Shown here piece by piece: positions 27,214 to 35,528 of a stretch of DNA of 64,000 bases. Source of the stretch: Hyphomonadaceae bacterium (lineage in GTDB: Bacteria > Pseudomonadota > Alphaproteobacteria > Caulobacterales > Hyphomonadaceae); contig JADKDU010000002.1 in assembly GCA_016714495.1 (NCBI GenBank), forward strand, positions 186,001 through 250,000, in the 5' to 3' direction. The translations under genes and the position numbers were made by a program. The first letter of the stretch is position 1. Every line of letters begins with the position of its first letter. The notes below the pieces were generated by a model. It was not told where the DNA came from, ran no database searches, and saw only the letters and a program-made list of their open reading frames with translations.

Positions 27214-28020
27214 ATGAAAGCCATCGCCAAGCGCCTCATTACTGCAGCCGCCGTCGCCTCGCTGATGGTCGGCGCCGCCCACGCCCACCGCGCGTGGTTC
27301 GTCCCGTCTGCGACCGTGGTGTCCGGCGACAATGCCTGGGTCACGATCGATGGTGCGGTCTCCAACAACCTGTTCTTCCCGGATCACCGCCCGATGCAGA
27401 TTGATGCGATCAGCATCACCGCGCCGGACGGCTCCACGGTGAAACCCGCCAATGCCATGGTCGGCCAGTACCGCACCACGTTCGACCTCAAGCTTGAGCA
27501 GAAAGGCACCTACCGCATCGCGCAGGCCAGCAACGGCCTCAACGCATCGTGGAAGGAAGGCACGGAGACGAAGCGCTGGCGCGGCACGATGGGGGACTAT
27601 GTATCGCAGGGCATCGACAAAAAGCCGGGCGTCCAGCTCACCACTTCCAGCCGTCGCGTCGAAACCTTCGTCACGAACGGCGCGCCGACTGACGTGAAGC
27701 TCACCGGCAAAGGCCTCGAACTCTCCGGCGCACACCCCAACGATCTCTATTTGGGCGAGGAAGTCACCTTCAAGCTCACCGACAACGGCAAGCCCGCCGC
27801 GAACGTCGAGATCACCCTGATCCAGGGCGGCGACCGTTATCGCGAGCAGGCCGGCGAGGTAAAGCTGAAAACCGACGCCAGCGGCGCGTTCAAAATGAAA
27901 GTCGAGAACGCCGGCATGTACTGGCTCGAAGCTGAATCGCGCGGCACGACCACGATGGAAGGCAAGACGCTCAACTCGATGTCGACCTATGTCGCCGTGC
28001 TGGAAGTGCTTCCGGGTTGA
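27214..28020 (+). CDS. secreted DUF4198-domain protein
   Basis: A 268-residue exported protein with a signal peptide ending AHAHR (residue 24). HRAWFVPSATVVSGDNAWV opens the DUF4198 domain, a periplasmic beta-sandwich family often encoded beside TonB receptors and metal-related genes. The C-terminal part (about residues 165-268) looks like an Ig-like domain with KLTDNGKPAANVEITLI and GAFKMKVENAGMYWLEA. Function is not established; a metal-handling or electron-transfer partner role is inferred from the operon. ATG 27214 follows GGGAGA. A hairpin at 28049-28081 follows. Confidence 0.85.
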   Translation: MKAIAKRLITAAAVASLMVGAAHAHRAWFVPSATVVSGDNAWVTIDGAVSNNLFFPDHRPMQIDAISITAPDGSTVKPANAMVGQYRTTFDLKLEQKGTYRIAQASNGLNASWKEGTETKRWRGTMGDYVSQGIDKKPGVQLTTSSRRVETFVTNGAPTDVKLTGKGLELSGAHPNDLYLGEEVTFKLTDNGKPAANVEITLIQGGDRYREQAGEVKLKTDASGAFKMKVENAGMYWLEAESRGTTTMEGKTLNSMSTYVAVLEVLPG

Positions 28021-29033
28021 TCTTGTCCGGCCCCGATCGCCACAATGAAGAAGCCGGTCCGCCAACAGCGGGCCGGCTTCTGATTCCAATCGGCCTCAAG
28101 CCGTCCCATGTCCGCGCGTCCCGCATCAATGCGCCCGTGCGCCGCCTCTCCGGCGCCACCATGGGCACTGGCTGGTCACTCGCCTTCGCAGCGCCGGACA
28201 GCGTGCAGAACAGCGCCGTGGTCGCGGCGCTGGAAGAAACCTTCGCGCTGGTCATCGGGCAGATGAGCGGCTGGGAACCCCGGTCCGATCTCTCGCGCTT
28301 TAACCGCGCCAACAGAAGCTGGCATGATCTTTCCGAGGACTTCTTTGTTGTCCTCACCCGCGCCCTCGAAATCGCAAACCTTACTGGCGGCTTTTACAAC
28401 CCAGCGCTCGCCGCCCGCATGGACCTCTTGGGATTCGGCCCAGCGCTTGATCATCCGTGCGGATCAGGCAGCTGGCGCGACATCGAGGTCGATGCCGCCA
28501 ACCGCCGCGCCTTCCAGCCCGGCGGCGTCGCCCTCGATCTCTCCTCCATCGCCAAAGGCCACGCTGTCGATCTCTGCGCCTCGCGCCTGCGCGCCCTCGG
28601 TATTCCGAGCTTCCTGATGGAAATCGGCGGCGAGTTCGTCGGCGAGGGTGTGAAGCCTGACGGTCAACCCTGGTGGATCGAACTCGAACTTTGCGATATC
28701 GGCCAGGCCCCAGGCGAGCCTCGCCACACCGATGTTGCGCTGGTCGGCCTCGCCATCGCCACCTCCGGCGATTTCGTCCGCCGCCGCGAAGGCGTCTGCC
28801 ACCTACTCGACGGCCGTACGGGTGCACCGCTTCGTGGCGAGCTCTCCGGCGTCTCGGTCATTCACCCCAGCGCCATGGAAGCCGACGGCTGGGCCACAGC
28901 CCTCTTCGCGCTTGGCGCAGACGAGGGGATGGCGATGGCCGACGCTCAGCGCCTTGCCGCCATCTTCGCCACGCGCACTTCGGAAGGCGCGCGCTCACAG
29001 CTCAGTGCGAAGGCACGGGAGATGCTGGGTTAG
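28017..29033 (+). CDS. apbE: FAD:protein FMN transferase (ApbE)
   Basis: The enzyme moves FMN from FAD to Ser/Thr of exported redox proteins. Motifs present: GATMGTGWSLAF (about residue 46), LDLSSIAKGHAVDL in the FAD pocket, ATSGDFVRRREGV, CHLLDGRTG and the metal-site ADGWATALFALG. No signal peptide is seen, so it may be cytoplasmic or the N-terminus is misjudged. The only in-frame starts are TTG 28017 (overlapping the previous stop) and GTG 28137, plus an internal ATG 28161 that would cut the first strand. The TTG extension contains a hairpin, so GTG 28137 may be the true start. Its likely client is the DUF2271 protein or another exported flavoprotein. Confidence 0.9.
   Translation: MILSGPDRHNEEAGPPTAGRLLIPIGLKPSHVRASRINAPVRRLSGATMGTGWSLAFAAPDSVQNSAVVAALEETFALVIGQMSGWEPRSDLSRFNRANRSWHDLSEDFFVVLTRALEIANLTGGFYNPALAARMDLLGFGPALDHPCGSGSWRDIEVDAANRRAFQPGGVALDLSSIAKGHAVDLCASRLRALGIPSFLMEIGGEFVGEGVKPDGQPWWIELELCDIGQAPGEPRHTDVALVGLAIATSGDFVRRREGVCHLLDGRTGAPLRGELSGVSVIHPSAMEADGWATALFALGADEGMAMADAQRLAAIFATRTSEGARSQLSAKAREMLG
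28049..28081 (+). terminator. 14-bp hairpin at the DUF4198/apbE boundary
   Basis: Arms AGAAGCCGGTCCGC and GCGGGCCGGCTTCT pair over 14 bp with one G-T pair and a CAACA loop. It lacks a T tract and lies just after the DUF4198 stop, inside the longest apbE frame. It may attenuate apbE expression or stabilise the upstream mRNA. Confidence 0.45.
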
Positions 29034-29044
29034 AGGCGCAAGCC

Positions 29045-29274
29045 CTACTCACCGTACCTCGACACAAACAACGGACGTCCTTCGTCGTAGGGAAGAAACG
29101 CCGTTCCGATATAGCTCCACTCTTCCCCGACCGGATGCTCATCCCTGTCGAAGTCGGTGAACGCCTTCACGACGCGATAGCGCTTGCCGGGAACCAGATG
29201 CGCATAGCCGCCCCCACGCCATGGCTCGAATACGTTCCTTTGGGCGAACCTTCACCAAGCATTGCAGCTTCCAT
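29045..29274 (-). pseudogene. DUF3601-like small protein gene (frameshifted in a G run)
   Basis: ATG 29274 opens a frame reading MEAAMLGEGSPKG up to a run of five G (plus-strand C 29211-29215). Past that run the coding sequence is in another frame: GYAHLVPGKRYRVVKAF, then DRDEHPVGEEWSYIGTAF and LPYDEGRPLFVSRYGE, ending at TAG 29047-29045. One more G would restore a single 77-residue protein. The GKRYRVVKAF and VGEEW pattern matches DUF3601 proteins, of unknown function, but the usual C-terminal tail is absent. I consider a homopolymer miscount more likely than a real mutation. Confidence 0.5.
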
Positions 29275-29328
29275 TTTGCCGGCGCGGCTTACCGCTATGC
29301 GCCCAAGCGCGCGAACCGGAAAGCGCCC

Positions 29329-29538
29329 TCAATCTTCCGATAGCATCGCCATTGCGCCCTTGCGGTCGCTAGGCTTGAGCTTGAGGAACAGGGCGCGCGC
29401 CTTCTTTATGTCCGCCGGCTTGCCCGTCTCGGACGCCAGCCTCAGCGCAACAGTGGTTGGATCCTGGGGGCCTCTGATGAAGGCCAGCGCCTTGGCCATC
29501 TTGCCCATGGCGTCCCGATCAATTGAGCCTTCGTCCAT
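29329..29538 (-). CDS. small hypothetical helical protein
   Basis: A 69-residue protein from ATG 29538, preceded by AGGA at close spacing. It is helical, with KMAKALAFIRG, LRLASETGKPADIKKARALFLKL and a C-terminal DRKGAMAMLSED, and has no signal peptide. The frame continues further upstream but without a ribosome binding site. No family is recognised. It lies on the opposite strand between apbE and the symporter, next to the DUF3601-like gene. Confidence 0.5.
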   Translation of the reverse strand: MDEGSIDRDAMGKMAKALAFIRGPQDPTTVALRLASETGKPADIKKARALFLKLKPSDRKGAMAMLSED

Positions 29539-29672
29539 AATCCTACTCCGAAAACGCCCTGACGGCGCAAAGTGCAGCATGGCATGGAAGTGCGCGCCCG
29601 GTCGTCGTCAAAGGCTGGTCAGCCTCGACTCGCATGTTATTGAGGCTGGAAGCTTTTTCGGAGCGCCGCTGC

Positions 29673-31136
29673 ATGCAACGCCTGATCTTTATCGGCCTGA
29701 TCCTCGCGATGATCTTTGGCGTCATCGCCGGTGCGATGGTCTATGGCGACCCTGGCGCGCGTGTGAGCGCCGCGGCCCAGCGCGTCGCTTCTTTCGACGT
29801 GAACGCCGATGGCCAGCTCAGCGAGCAGGAATTCAACGCCTCGCGTGCCGGTGACGACATCACGTTTGCGCAGGCCGACAAGAACAAGAACGGGCAGGCG
29901 ACGCCGCTGGAAATCGAGAAAACCTCGACCAAAAGCCAGACGGACATGGCCAGCTACTTCAAGATTCTCTCTGACATTTTCCTGCGTTTGATCAAGATGA
30001 TCGTCGCTCCGCTGGTTCTGACGACGCTCACTGTCGGCATCGCCCATCTCGGCGGCGGCGCGGCTGTGGGCAGGATCGGCGCGCGCACAATGGCCTGGTT
30101 TGTTACCGCGTCACTCTGCTCGCTCGGTTTAGGCCTGGTGATGGTCAACGTTCTCCAGCCGGGGGTGAATTTCCCGGTAACGCTGGATACGGCCGTGGCT
30201 GACATTTCGACGGTTTCGACGGGCACTTTCTCCCTTACCGAGTTCATCACCCACGTCTTCCCGACATCGATCGCCGACGCGATGGTGAAGAACGAAATCC
30301 TCCAGATTGTGGTGATTTCGCTGTTCTTCGGCGTCGCCCTGCAGGCGCTGGGATCCAAGGCCGGCAAGGTCACCGAGCTGATGGAGCAGGTCGCCTTCCT
30401 GATGCTGAAGGTCACAGGCTATGTCATGGCCGCAGCGCCCTTCGCCGTTTTTGGCGCGATCGCCTACACGGTTTCGCTGCAGGGACTCGGCGTCATCGTC
30501 GATTATAGCCGTCTCGTCGGAAGCTTCTTCCTGGCGCTGTTCATCCTCTGGGCCGTGCTCATTGCCGCGGGCTTTCTTGTTCTGGGGCCGCGTGTCTTCA
30601 AGCTCATCTGGGATGTTCGCGCGCCTGGCTTGATCGCCTTCGCCACCGCCAGCTCGGAAGCCGCCTATCCGCGTCTGCTGGAACAGCTCGAGCGCCACGG
30701 CGTCGCTAACCGCGTCGTCTCGTTCGTGCTGCCGCTGGGCTACTCGTTCAACCTCGACGGTTCGATGATGTACTGCACCTTCGCGGTGATGTTCATCGCG
30801 CAGGCGATGGGCATTCACCTCGACATCGGCCAACAGATCGGCATGCTTCTCTTGCTGATGGTGACGTCAAAGGGCATTGCCGGCGTGCCGCGCGCTTCGC
30901 TCGTCGTCATCTCAGCGACGCTGCCCGCGATGGGCATGAAGCCTGAATGGATTGCGCTTGTGCTGGCCGTCGACGCCTTCATGGACATGGGCCGCACCGC
31001 GACAAATGTTATCGGCAACTCGATCGCTTCCGCCGTCATCGCAAAATGGGAAGGCTTGCTGTCGGATCCGACGAAAGACACGCCAGCGGTTGAATCTGTT
31101 CTCGGGCCTGAAGAATCGCAGCCTGCGAATCTCTGA
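29673..31136 (+). CDS. dicarboxylate/amino acid:cation symporter with inserted EF-hand pair
   Basis: A 487-residue secondary transporter of the DAACS (glutamate/dicarboxylate) family. The first helix spans residues 4-24; the other helices start around residue 93. Hallmarks are the serine-rich ATASSEA segment, NLDGS (the NMDGT equivalent), SKGIAGVPRAS and the ion-site DMGRTATNVIGN. Between helices 1 and 2 is a 65-residue insert with two EF-hand loops: D42-N44-D46-G-Q48-L-S50-E53 (a complete consensus) and D69-N71-N73-G-Q75-T77-E80. This loop faces the periplasm in known relatives, so calcium could influence transport. ATG 29673 is used because GGAG precedes it. The gene is single and followed by a hairpin. 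Confidence 0.92.
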   Translation: MQRLIFIGLILAMIFGVIAGAMVYGDPGARVSAAAQRVASFDVNADGQLSEQEFNASRAGDDITFAQADKNKNGQATPLEIEKTSTKSQTDMASYFKILSDIFLRLIKMIVAPLVLTTLTVGIAHLGGGAAVGRIGARTMAWFVTASLCSLGLGLVMVNVLQPGVNFPVTLDTAVADISTVSTGTFSLTEFITHVFPTSIADAMVKNEILQIVVISLFFGVALQALGSKAGKVTELMEQVAFLMLKVTGYVMAAAPFAVFGAIAYTVSLQGLGVIVDYSRLVGSFFLALFILWAVLIAAGFLVLGPRVFKLIWDVRAPGLIAFATASSEAAYPRLLEQLERHGVANRVVSFVLPLGYSFNLDGSMMYCTFAVMFIAQAMGIHLDIGQQIGMLLLLMVTSKGIAGVPRASLVVISATLPAMGMKPEWIALVLAVDAFMDMGRTATNVIGNSIASAVIAKWEGLLSDPTKDTPAVESVLGPEESQPANL

Positions 31137-31485
31137 GCTGACTCGTGATCACAGGCGTATACCCGGTAGTTTCCGCGCGCTGTGCAAGTTGCGAAGGCGC
31201 AATCAAGTTGACAGCGCGCCTTCCCACGGGGCATATGCGCGTCCACAGAGGGTCGCCGACTCCCAACGGCGCAGCGGTGAAAAGCTTAAAAGGCAGCCGC
31301 TTGAAAAACCCCGAAGCGCGGCGCCATTCCTGGGGGAATGCGACATCGCGTGCAAAGCCGTTCTGCAAAAAACACTGCTGTGAGACTGGCGCTTGCGGCA
31401 AAAGGAAGGCATAAATTTCCGGTTCCGCTACCCATAGCCTAGACGCAGGGAACGGAACATCTGGGGCGTCGAGAGCGAGAGAGAC
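31137..31485 (+). other. 349-base intergenic region before tonB, with nested hairpin
   Basis: No credible gene. Arms GCGCGCTGT (31175-31183) and ACAGCGCGC (31211-31219) pair perfectly and enclose TTGCG/CGCAA (31189-31193 with 31198-31202). CAAGTTG occurs twice inside. It could end the symporter transcript or be a structured leader of the tonB operon. The tonB promoter should lie between 31220 and 31485 but I cannot place it. Confidence 0.4.
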
Positions 31486-32133
31486 ATGTACTACCAGACA
31501 AAGCGTAACAATACGCAGACGCGTCTTGTGGGCCTAGCCACGGTCGGTGCTGTGGTCGCTGGCTGCGGGATCGCTGTTCTGAACGGATTCGGCACCTTCA
31601 TTTTCGTGAAGCCGCCAGAGGCCGAAGTTGTCATGATCGAAGAGCAGGAAGTCGTCGACGAAGACGAGATTCCGCCCCCGCCGATCGACGTTGAACTGCC
31701 GCCGCCGCCGCCAATGGCGGTCCTGCCTGAATTTGTGATCGCAGCCCCGCCGGCAGCGCCGGTTGCGCCTCCGCCTCCGCCGCCAGCGCCGCCGCCGGTG
31801 AAAGCTGCGCCGCCGCCACCGCCCGCGATTACGCTTACCTCGCGTCCGAAGCCGGGCCGGCGCTTTGAGAAACCCGAATATCCCGCCGCCGCTCTGCGCG
31901 CAGGGGAGCAAGGTGAAGTTGTCGTGTCGGTTTGTGTCGGCGTCGATGGTCGCATGTCTGATGTGAAGCTGGTGAAGTCCAGCGGCTCGGAGCGTCTCGA
32001 CGAAGCGACCATCAAAGGTCTGCCACGGACGCGTCTTGATCCTGCTATCGGCTCGGACGGCAAGCCAATCGCGATGTGCAACCCTCCCTACCAGTTCACC
32101 TTGGTCTGGAATCTAGAGGAAGCTAAAAGGTAA
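31486..32133 (+). CDS. tonB: energy transducer TonB
   Basis: A 215-residue inner-membrane protein that couples the proton motive force to outer-membrane receptors. It has one N-terminal helix (about residues 14-40), a proline-rich spacer (about 60-120, repeated PPPPP, PAPPP and KAAPPPPPA) and a C-terminal TonB domain: FEKPEYPAAALRAGEQGEV and SSGSERLDEATIKGLP. The ATG at 31486 follows a GA-rich stretch (GAGAGCGAGAGAGAC). It opens an operon with exbB, two exbD genes and a secreted repeat protein, the standard alphaproteobacterial layout. Confidence 0.95.
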   Translation: MYYQTKRNNTQTRLVGLATVGAVVAGCGIAVLNGFGTFIFVKPPEAEVVMIEEQEVVDEDEIPPPPIDVELPPPPPMAVLPEFVIAAPPAAPVAPPPPPPAPPPVKAAPPPPPAITLTSRPKPGRRFEKPEYPAAALRAGEQGEVVVSVCVGVDGRMSDVKLVKSSGSERLDEATIKGLPRTRLDPAIGSDGKPIAMCNPPYQFTLVWNLEEAKR

Positions 32134-32287
32134 TTGCACGCGCTCGCGCAGTGCGGCCTGACGGCCGGTCGGGTTGGGTAAGGGGCATCGGCCAACACTT
32201 AGGAGCAGTAAGGTCAGGCAGGCGAAGGGATAGCTTCGACCCGCCGGGCTGCAGTCTCGGGGAAACCCGAATGAGGAGAAGACGGTA

Positions 32288-33181
32288 ATGAAAACGGCGT
32301 ATCTCGGGGATGGTCGCAAGCGGCAGGCCTTTCCAGTAAAAACTGTGTTGGCCGCACTTGCGATGCTGTTCATGCCTGCGGTTGCCATGGCGCAACCGCC
32401 GGCCGAGGCTCCCCCGGCCCTTCCGATGGAAGAGCCCGCAACTCCGCCTGCTGAGGCTGCTGCTCCGGCTGCCGCCGAAGCTCCCGCCGCTGGTGAAGAA
32501 GAAGGTGGCGCGGCCGGTGAATCCGTCGTCAGCGCCTTCTCGCTTACCGCTGTGTGGGAAGAGGGCGACATCGTCGCCAAGGGCACGCTGATCATCATGG
32601 TCATCATGTTCGCCGGCTCGATCTACATCGCCGCTACGAAAGCGGTCGATCAGACGATCCTCTCGAACCAGATGAAGAAAATCCCGGCCTTCTGGGACGC
32701 CAACACGCTTGATGAAGGTCTCGACCTTCTCGGCAGCAAGAACGCGTTCCGTGCGGTTGCGGAAGGCGCGATCGCGCAGGCCAACTCGGCTCAGTCGGGT
32801 CTTGGCGCGCGTATCTCCAGGTCGGATCGCATGGCGCACCAGGTCGGCATCGAGCTCGAAGGCATCAACGCCCGTCTGCAAGGCGGCATGGCCTTCCTCG
32901 CGACGGTCGGCGCCATCTGCCCGTTCGTTGGTCTGTTCGGCACGGTGTGGGGTATCGTTAACGCGCTCATTCGTATCACCGCCTCGGGCGACGCCTCGAT
33001 CGAAGTCGTGGCCGGTCCGGTCGGTGAAGCTCTGATCATGACCGCCATCGGTCTCGCGGTCGCCGTCCCGGCGGTTATCTTCTACAACTTGCTCGGTCGC
33101 CGCAACAAGCTGATCTCCGACGCCGCTCGCCACTTCGCGTTCGACGTCGACAAACTCATGGCGTCGTCGGCAAAAGCTTAA
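32288..33181 (+). CDS. exbB: MotA/TolQ/ExbB proton-channel protein
   Basis: A 297-residue inner-membrane proton-channel subunit. A signal-like segment (MLFMPAVAMAQ, about residue 35) and an Ala/Pro/Glu-rich periplasmic linker (residues 38-78) precede three membrane helices near residues 98-112, 200-222 and 245-262. The family core FLATVGAICPFVGLFGTVWGI and AIGLAVAVPAVIFYN is intact. The ATG follows GGAGAAG. With ExbD it should drive TonB. The N-terminal extension resembles longer ExbB forms that carry a cleaved signal. Confidence 0.95.
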   Translation: MKTAYLGDGRKRQAFPVKTVLAALAMLFMPAVAMAQPPAEAPPALPMEEPATPPAEAAAPAAAEAPAAGEEEGGAAGESVVSAFSLTAVWEEGDIVAKGTLIIMVIMFAGSIYIAATKAVDQTILSNQMKKIPAFWDANTLDEGLDLLGSKNAFRAVAEGAIAQANSAQSGLGARISRSDRMAHQVGIELEGINARLQGGMAFLATVGAICPFVGLFGTVWGIVNALIRITASGDASIEVVAGPVGEALIMTAIGLAVAVPAVIFYNLLGRRNKLISDAARHFAFDVDKLMASSAKA

Positions 33182-33205
33182 CCGCTGACTTGAGGAGAGC
33201 CAGCT

Positions 33206-33670
33206 ATGTCTGACAGTGAACAAAGCAGTGTCGGCTCTTCGGCGATCCAGATGGTCGATGAGGATGAGTCTCCCATCAACTCATCGATCAACACGACGCC
33301 GCTCGTCGATATCATGCTTGTGCTGCTGATCATCTTTCTGATCACGATCCCTGTGGCCATCGGCAACATTGATGTGACACTGCCGGAAGAGCGCAACGTT
33401 GTCGTCATTCCCAAAGTGGAAAACGTCAACCTGTCGGTGTCGTCGGACGGTTCGATCTACTGGAACCTCACTCAGGTGAGTGAGGCCCAGCTGGCCAGCC
33501 GTCTCGCCGTCGAAGCCAGGGTTGTGCCGCAGCCTGAAGTCCATATCCGCGGCGACCTCATGACCGAATACTGGCATGTGGGTCGAGTCGTGGAACTTTG
33601 CCAACGGTCTGGCATCATGAAGATCGGCTTCATCACAAAAGCGCCGCCTCGTGGGCTCGTTGAGCAGTAG
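33206..33670 (+). CDS. exbD: biopolymer transporter ExbD (first copy)
   Basis: A 154-residue ExbD/TolR protein with a short acidic N-terminus, then INTTPLVDIMLVLLIIFLI (about residues 29-48), which holds the conserved Asp of the channel helix. The periplasmic domain follows (NVNLSVSSDGSIYWN, and VHIRGDLMTEYWHVGRVVELC). ATG follows AGGAGAG. It is 25 bases after exbB and 13 bases before a second ExbD gene, so the complex may be a hetero-oligomer of two ExbD types. Confidence 0.95.
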   Translation: MSDSEQSSVGSSAIQMVDEDESPINSSINTTPLVDIMLVLLIIFLITIPVAIGNIDVTLPEERNVVVIPKVENVNLSVSSDGSIYWNLTQVSEAQLASRLAVEARVVPQPEVHIRGDLMTEYWHVGRVVELCQRSGIMKIGFITKAPPRGLVEQ

Positions 33671-33682
33671 GAGTTAATTGCT

Positions 33683-34102
33683 ATGGCAATGGCAGTTGGA
33701 GAAAAGTCTGAGGGCGAGCCGTACTCAGAGATCAACACGACCCCGTTGATCGACGTTATGCTCGTTCTTTTGATCTTGATGATCGTGACGCTGCCTCCGC
33801 AGCGCCACGCCGTGAAACTGGATACGCCGCTTCCACCGCAGGAGAACCAGCCGCCGCCGCCAGATGACCTTCCGGACCCCGTCCGGATCATGGTGGACTT
33901 CGACGGTTCGATCCTGTGGAACGGCACCATCGTTAGCCGCGCGGAGCTCAATCAGAATCTCATTGCGGAAGCCGCCAAGGCGAACCCGCCGGAGATTCAC
34001 GTCGAACCGCACCGGCTGGCAAAATATGGTGTTGTGGCTCACGTGATGGCCGCTGCGCAGCGTAACGGTCTTGTCAAAATGGGTGTGCTGGGGGGAACTT
34101 GA
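33683..34102 (+). CDS. exbD: biopolymer transporter ExbD (second copy)
   Basis: A 139-residue ExbD/TolR protein: SEINTTPLIDVMLVLLILMI carries the conserved Asp and is the single membrane helix (about residues 14-34). A proline-rich piece (TPLPPQENQPPPPDDLPDP) leads to a periplasmic domain with VDFDGSILWNGTIVSR. It differs from copy 1 in the linker and in ending VKMGVLGGT. ATG follows AGGAGTTAATTGCT. A paired exbD arrangement is known in Xanthomonas and Caulobacter-type clusters, where the second copy has a separate role in some receptors. Confidence 0.95.
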   Translation: MAMAVGEKSEGEPYSEINTTPLIDVMLVLLILMIVTLPPQRHAVKLDTPLPPQENQPPPPDDLPDPVRIMVDFDGSILWNGTIVSRAELNQNLIAEAAKANPPEIHVEPHRLAKYGVVAHVMAAAQRNGLVKMGVLGGT

Positions 34103-34131
34103 TCTCGCCGCATTCGTCTAAGTGACTTACA

Positions 34132-34163
34132 ACGGCGTCCATCGTGCAAACGACGGGCGCCGT
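34132..34163 (+). promoter_or_regulatory. GNRA-capped intercistronic hairpin between exbD2 and the repeat gene
   Basis: A 14-bp stem (ACGGCGTCCATCGT with ACGACGGGCGCCGT, one A-C mismatch) closes on a GCAA tetraloop. It lies 29 bases after exbD2 and 90 bases before the next gene, with no T tract. It likely stabilises the upstream mRNA or limits readthrough, which would lower or uncouple expression of the last gene. Confidence 0.55.
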
Positions 34164-34253
34164 TCGTGCACAGCGCTAGCTGCAGAATCAGAGTTGAGGA
34201 CGGTGTAAGGCCGTTTATATCAGAAACGACGACTACAGGTGGAGGTTATAAAT

Positions 34254-35506
34254 ATGCAGACGTTCGGCAAAGCCCTACGCAACAGCATCCCCGCGCTTGG
34301 GCTCGGTTTGGTGAGCGCATTCGCCCTGGCCGGCGTAACTGCTGTTACGGCCCTGTGGCGATCGCCCAGGCCACGGCCAAGAAAGAATTTGTTGAGAACT
34401 TCAACGCGGCCAACGCCGCCCTTTCGGCAAAGCGCTATGCTGAAGCAGTCCAGAAGGCGGACGCCGCTGCGCCGCATGCCGAAGGCGCGCAACAGAAAGC
34501 CGCTGTCGAGCAGATCCGCGTCGCGGCCACCTGCGGCGGTACGAACGCACAGGCCTGCATCACGGCCATCGAGAAGGGCAAGGCCACGAGCGGCATCCCG
34601 GCCGCCGTTCTGCAAAACTGGGACAAGATGCTGGCTGGCAAGTACGACGCCGCGGGCCAGTCGGCCAAGGCTGCTGCCCAGACCAAGTCGAACATCGACA
34701 AATACGGCGGTTCTGCCGCCGAGCTTCAGTACATCGCGCGTAAGGAACTCGACGCAAAGAACTATGCCGAAGCTGCAAAGTTCGCGCAGAAGTCGATCGA
34801 CGCGAAAGGCGGCGCAACCGCTTACAACATCCTGCTCAACGCTCTCAGCGCGCAGAACAAGATGGACGAGTACTTCAAGGTGGTTGAGCGCGTCGCGCCC
34901 GTCCTGAAACAGGACACTTATTGGCGCATGCTTATCGACCGCACCAAGAAAGAGCCGAAGTTCAAGTCGAATGAAGCCATGCTTGATGTCTATCGTGCGC
35001 TTGACTCGGCCGGTGTGAAGCTCACCGTCATCGAACAGAAAGAGATGGCTGATCTCGCGCTCAACCGCGGCAACGCGATCGAAGCCGAGAAAATCTGGGC
35101 TCCGTTGTTCAAGGCCGGTACGCTGGGCGGCGCATCCGACAAGGACGCCGACCGCAACAAGCGCCTCTATGACCGCGCTGTGGCTGACGCAAAAGCTGAC
35201 AAGGCGACCGATCTCGCCAAGAGCGAGGCCGAAGCCGCATCGAAAACCACGGGCGACCAGTACGCCACCACCGCTGAAGCGCATCTCGGCGCCGGCAACT
35301 ACGCCAAAGCGATCGAGCTCTACGAAAAAGCCCTTGCGAAGGGCAACATGGACCCTGGCGCGATCGACCTCGCGAAAGTCCGCCTCGGCATCGCCCAATT
35401 CAAGGGCGGCAAGAAAGCCGAAGCCAAGAAGACTTGGGAATCGGTCAAGGCCGACAACGGCGCCGCGTGGCTCGCCAAGTCCTGGCTCGCGATCGCCAAG
35501 GCCTAA
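34254..35506 (+). CDS. secreted repeat (TPR-like) protein of the tonB operon (apparent frameshift)
   Basis: ATG 34254 follows GGTGGAGGT and starts a signal peptide (MQTFGKALRNSIPALGLGLV). Near 34349-34354 (CGGCCCTG) the coding frame changes; one extra C would give AVTAPVAIAQATAKKEF, that is, signal cleavage followed by the mature protein. The rest (to 35506) is about 380 residues of helical repeats such as NFNAANAALSAKRYAEAVQ and AEAHLGAGNYAKAIELYEKAL, typical of TPR. Position after exbD and before a strong terminator suggests a periplasmic partner of the TonB complex. Likely one coding sequence of about 417 residues, broken by a base-calling error. Confidence 0.8.
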
Positions 35507-35528
35507 CGCCTAGCGACAGACCTAATCG

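Noticed and set aside
31660..31830. Repeat-like stretch in tonB
   Set aside because: Proline codon runs of the TonB spacer, not a genomic repeat.
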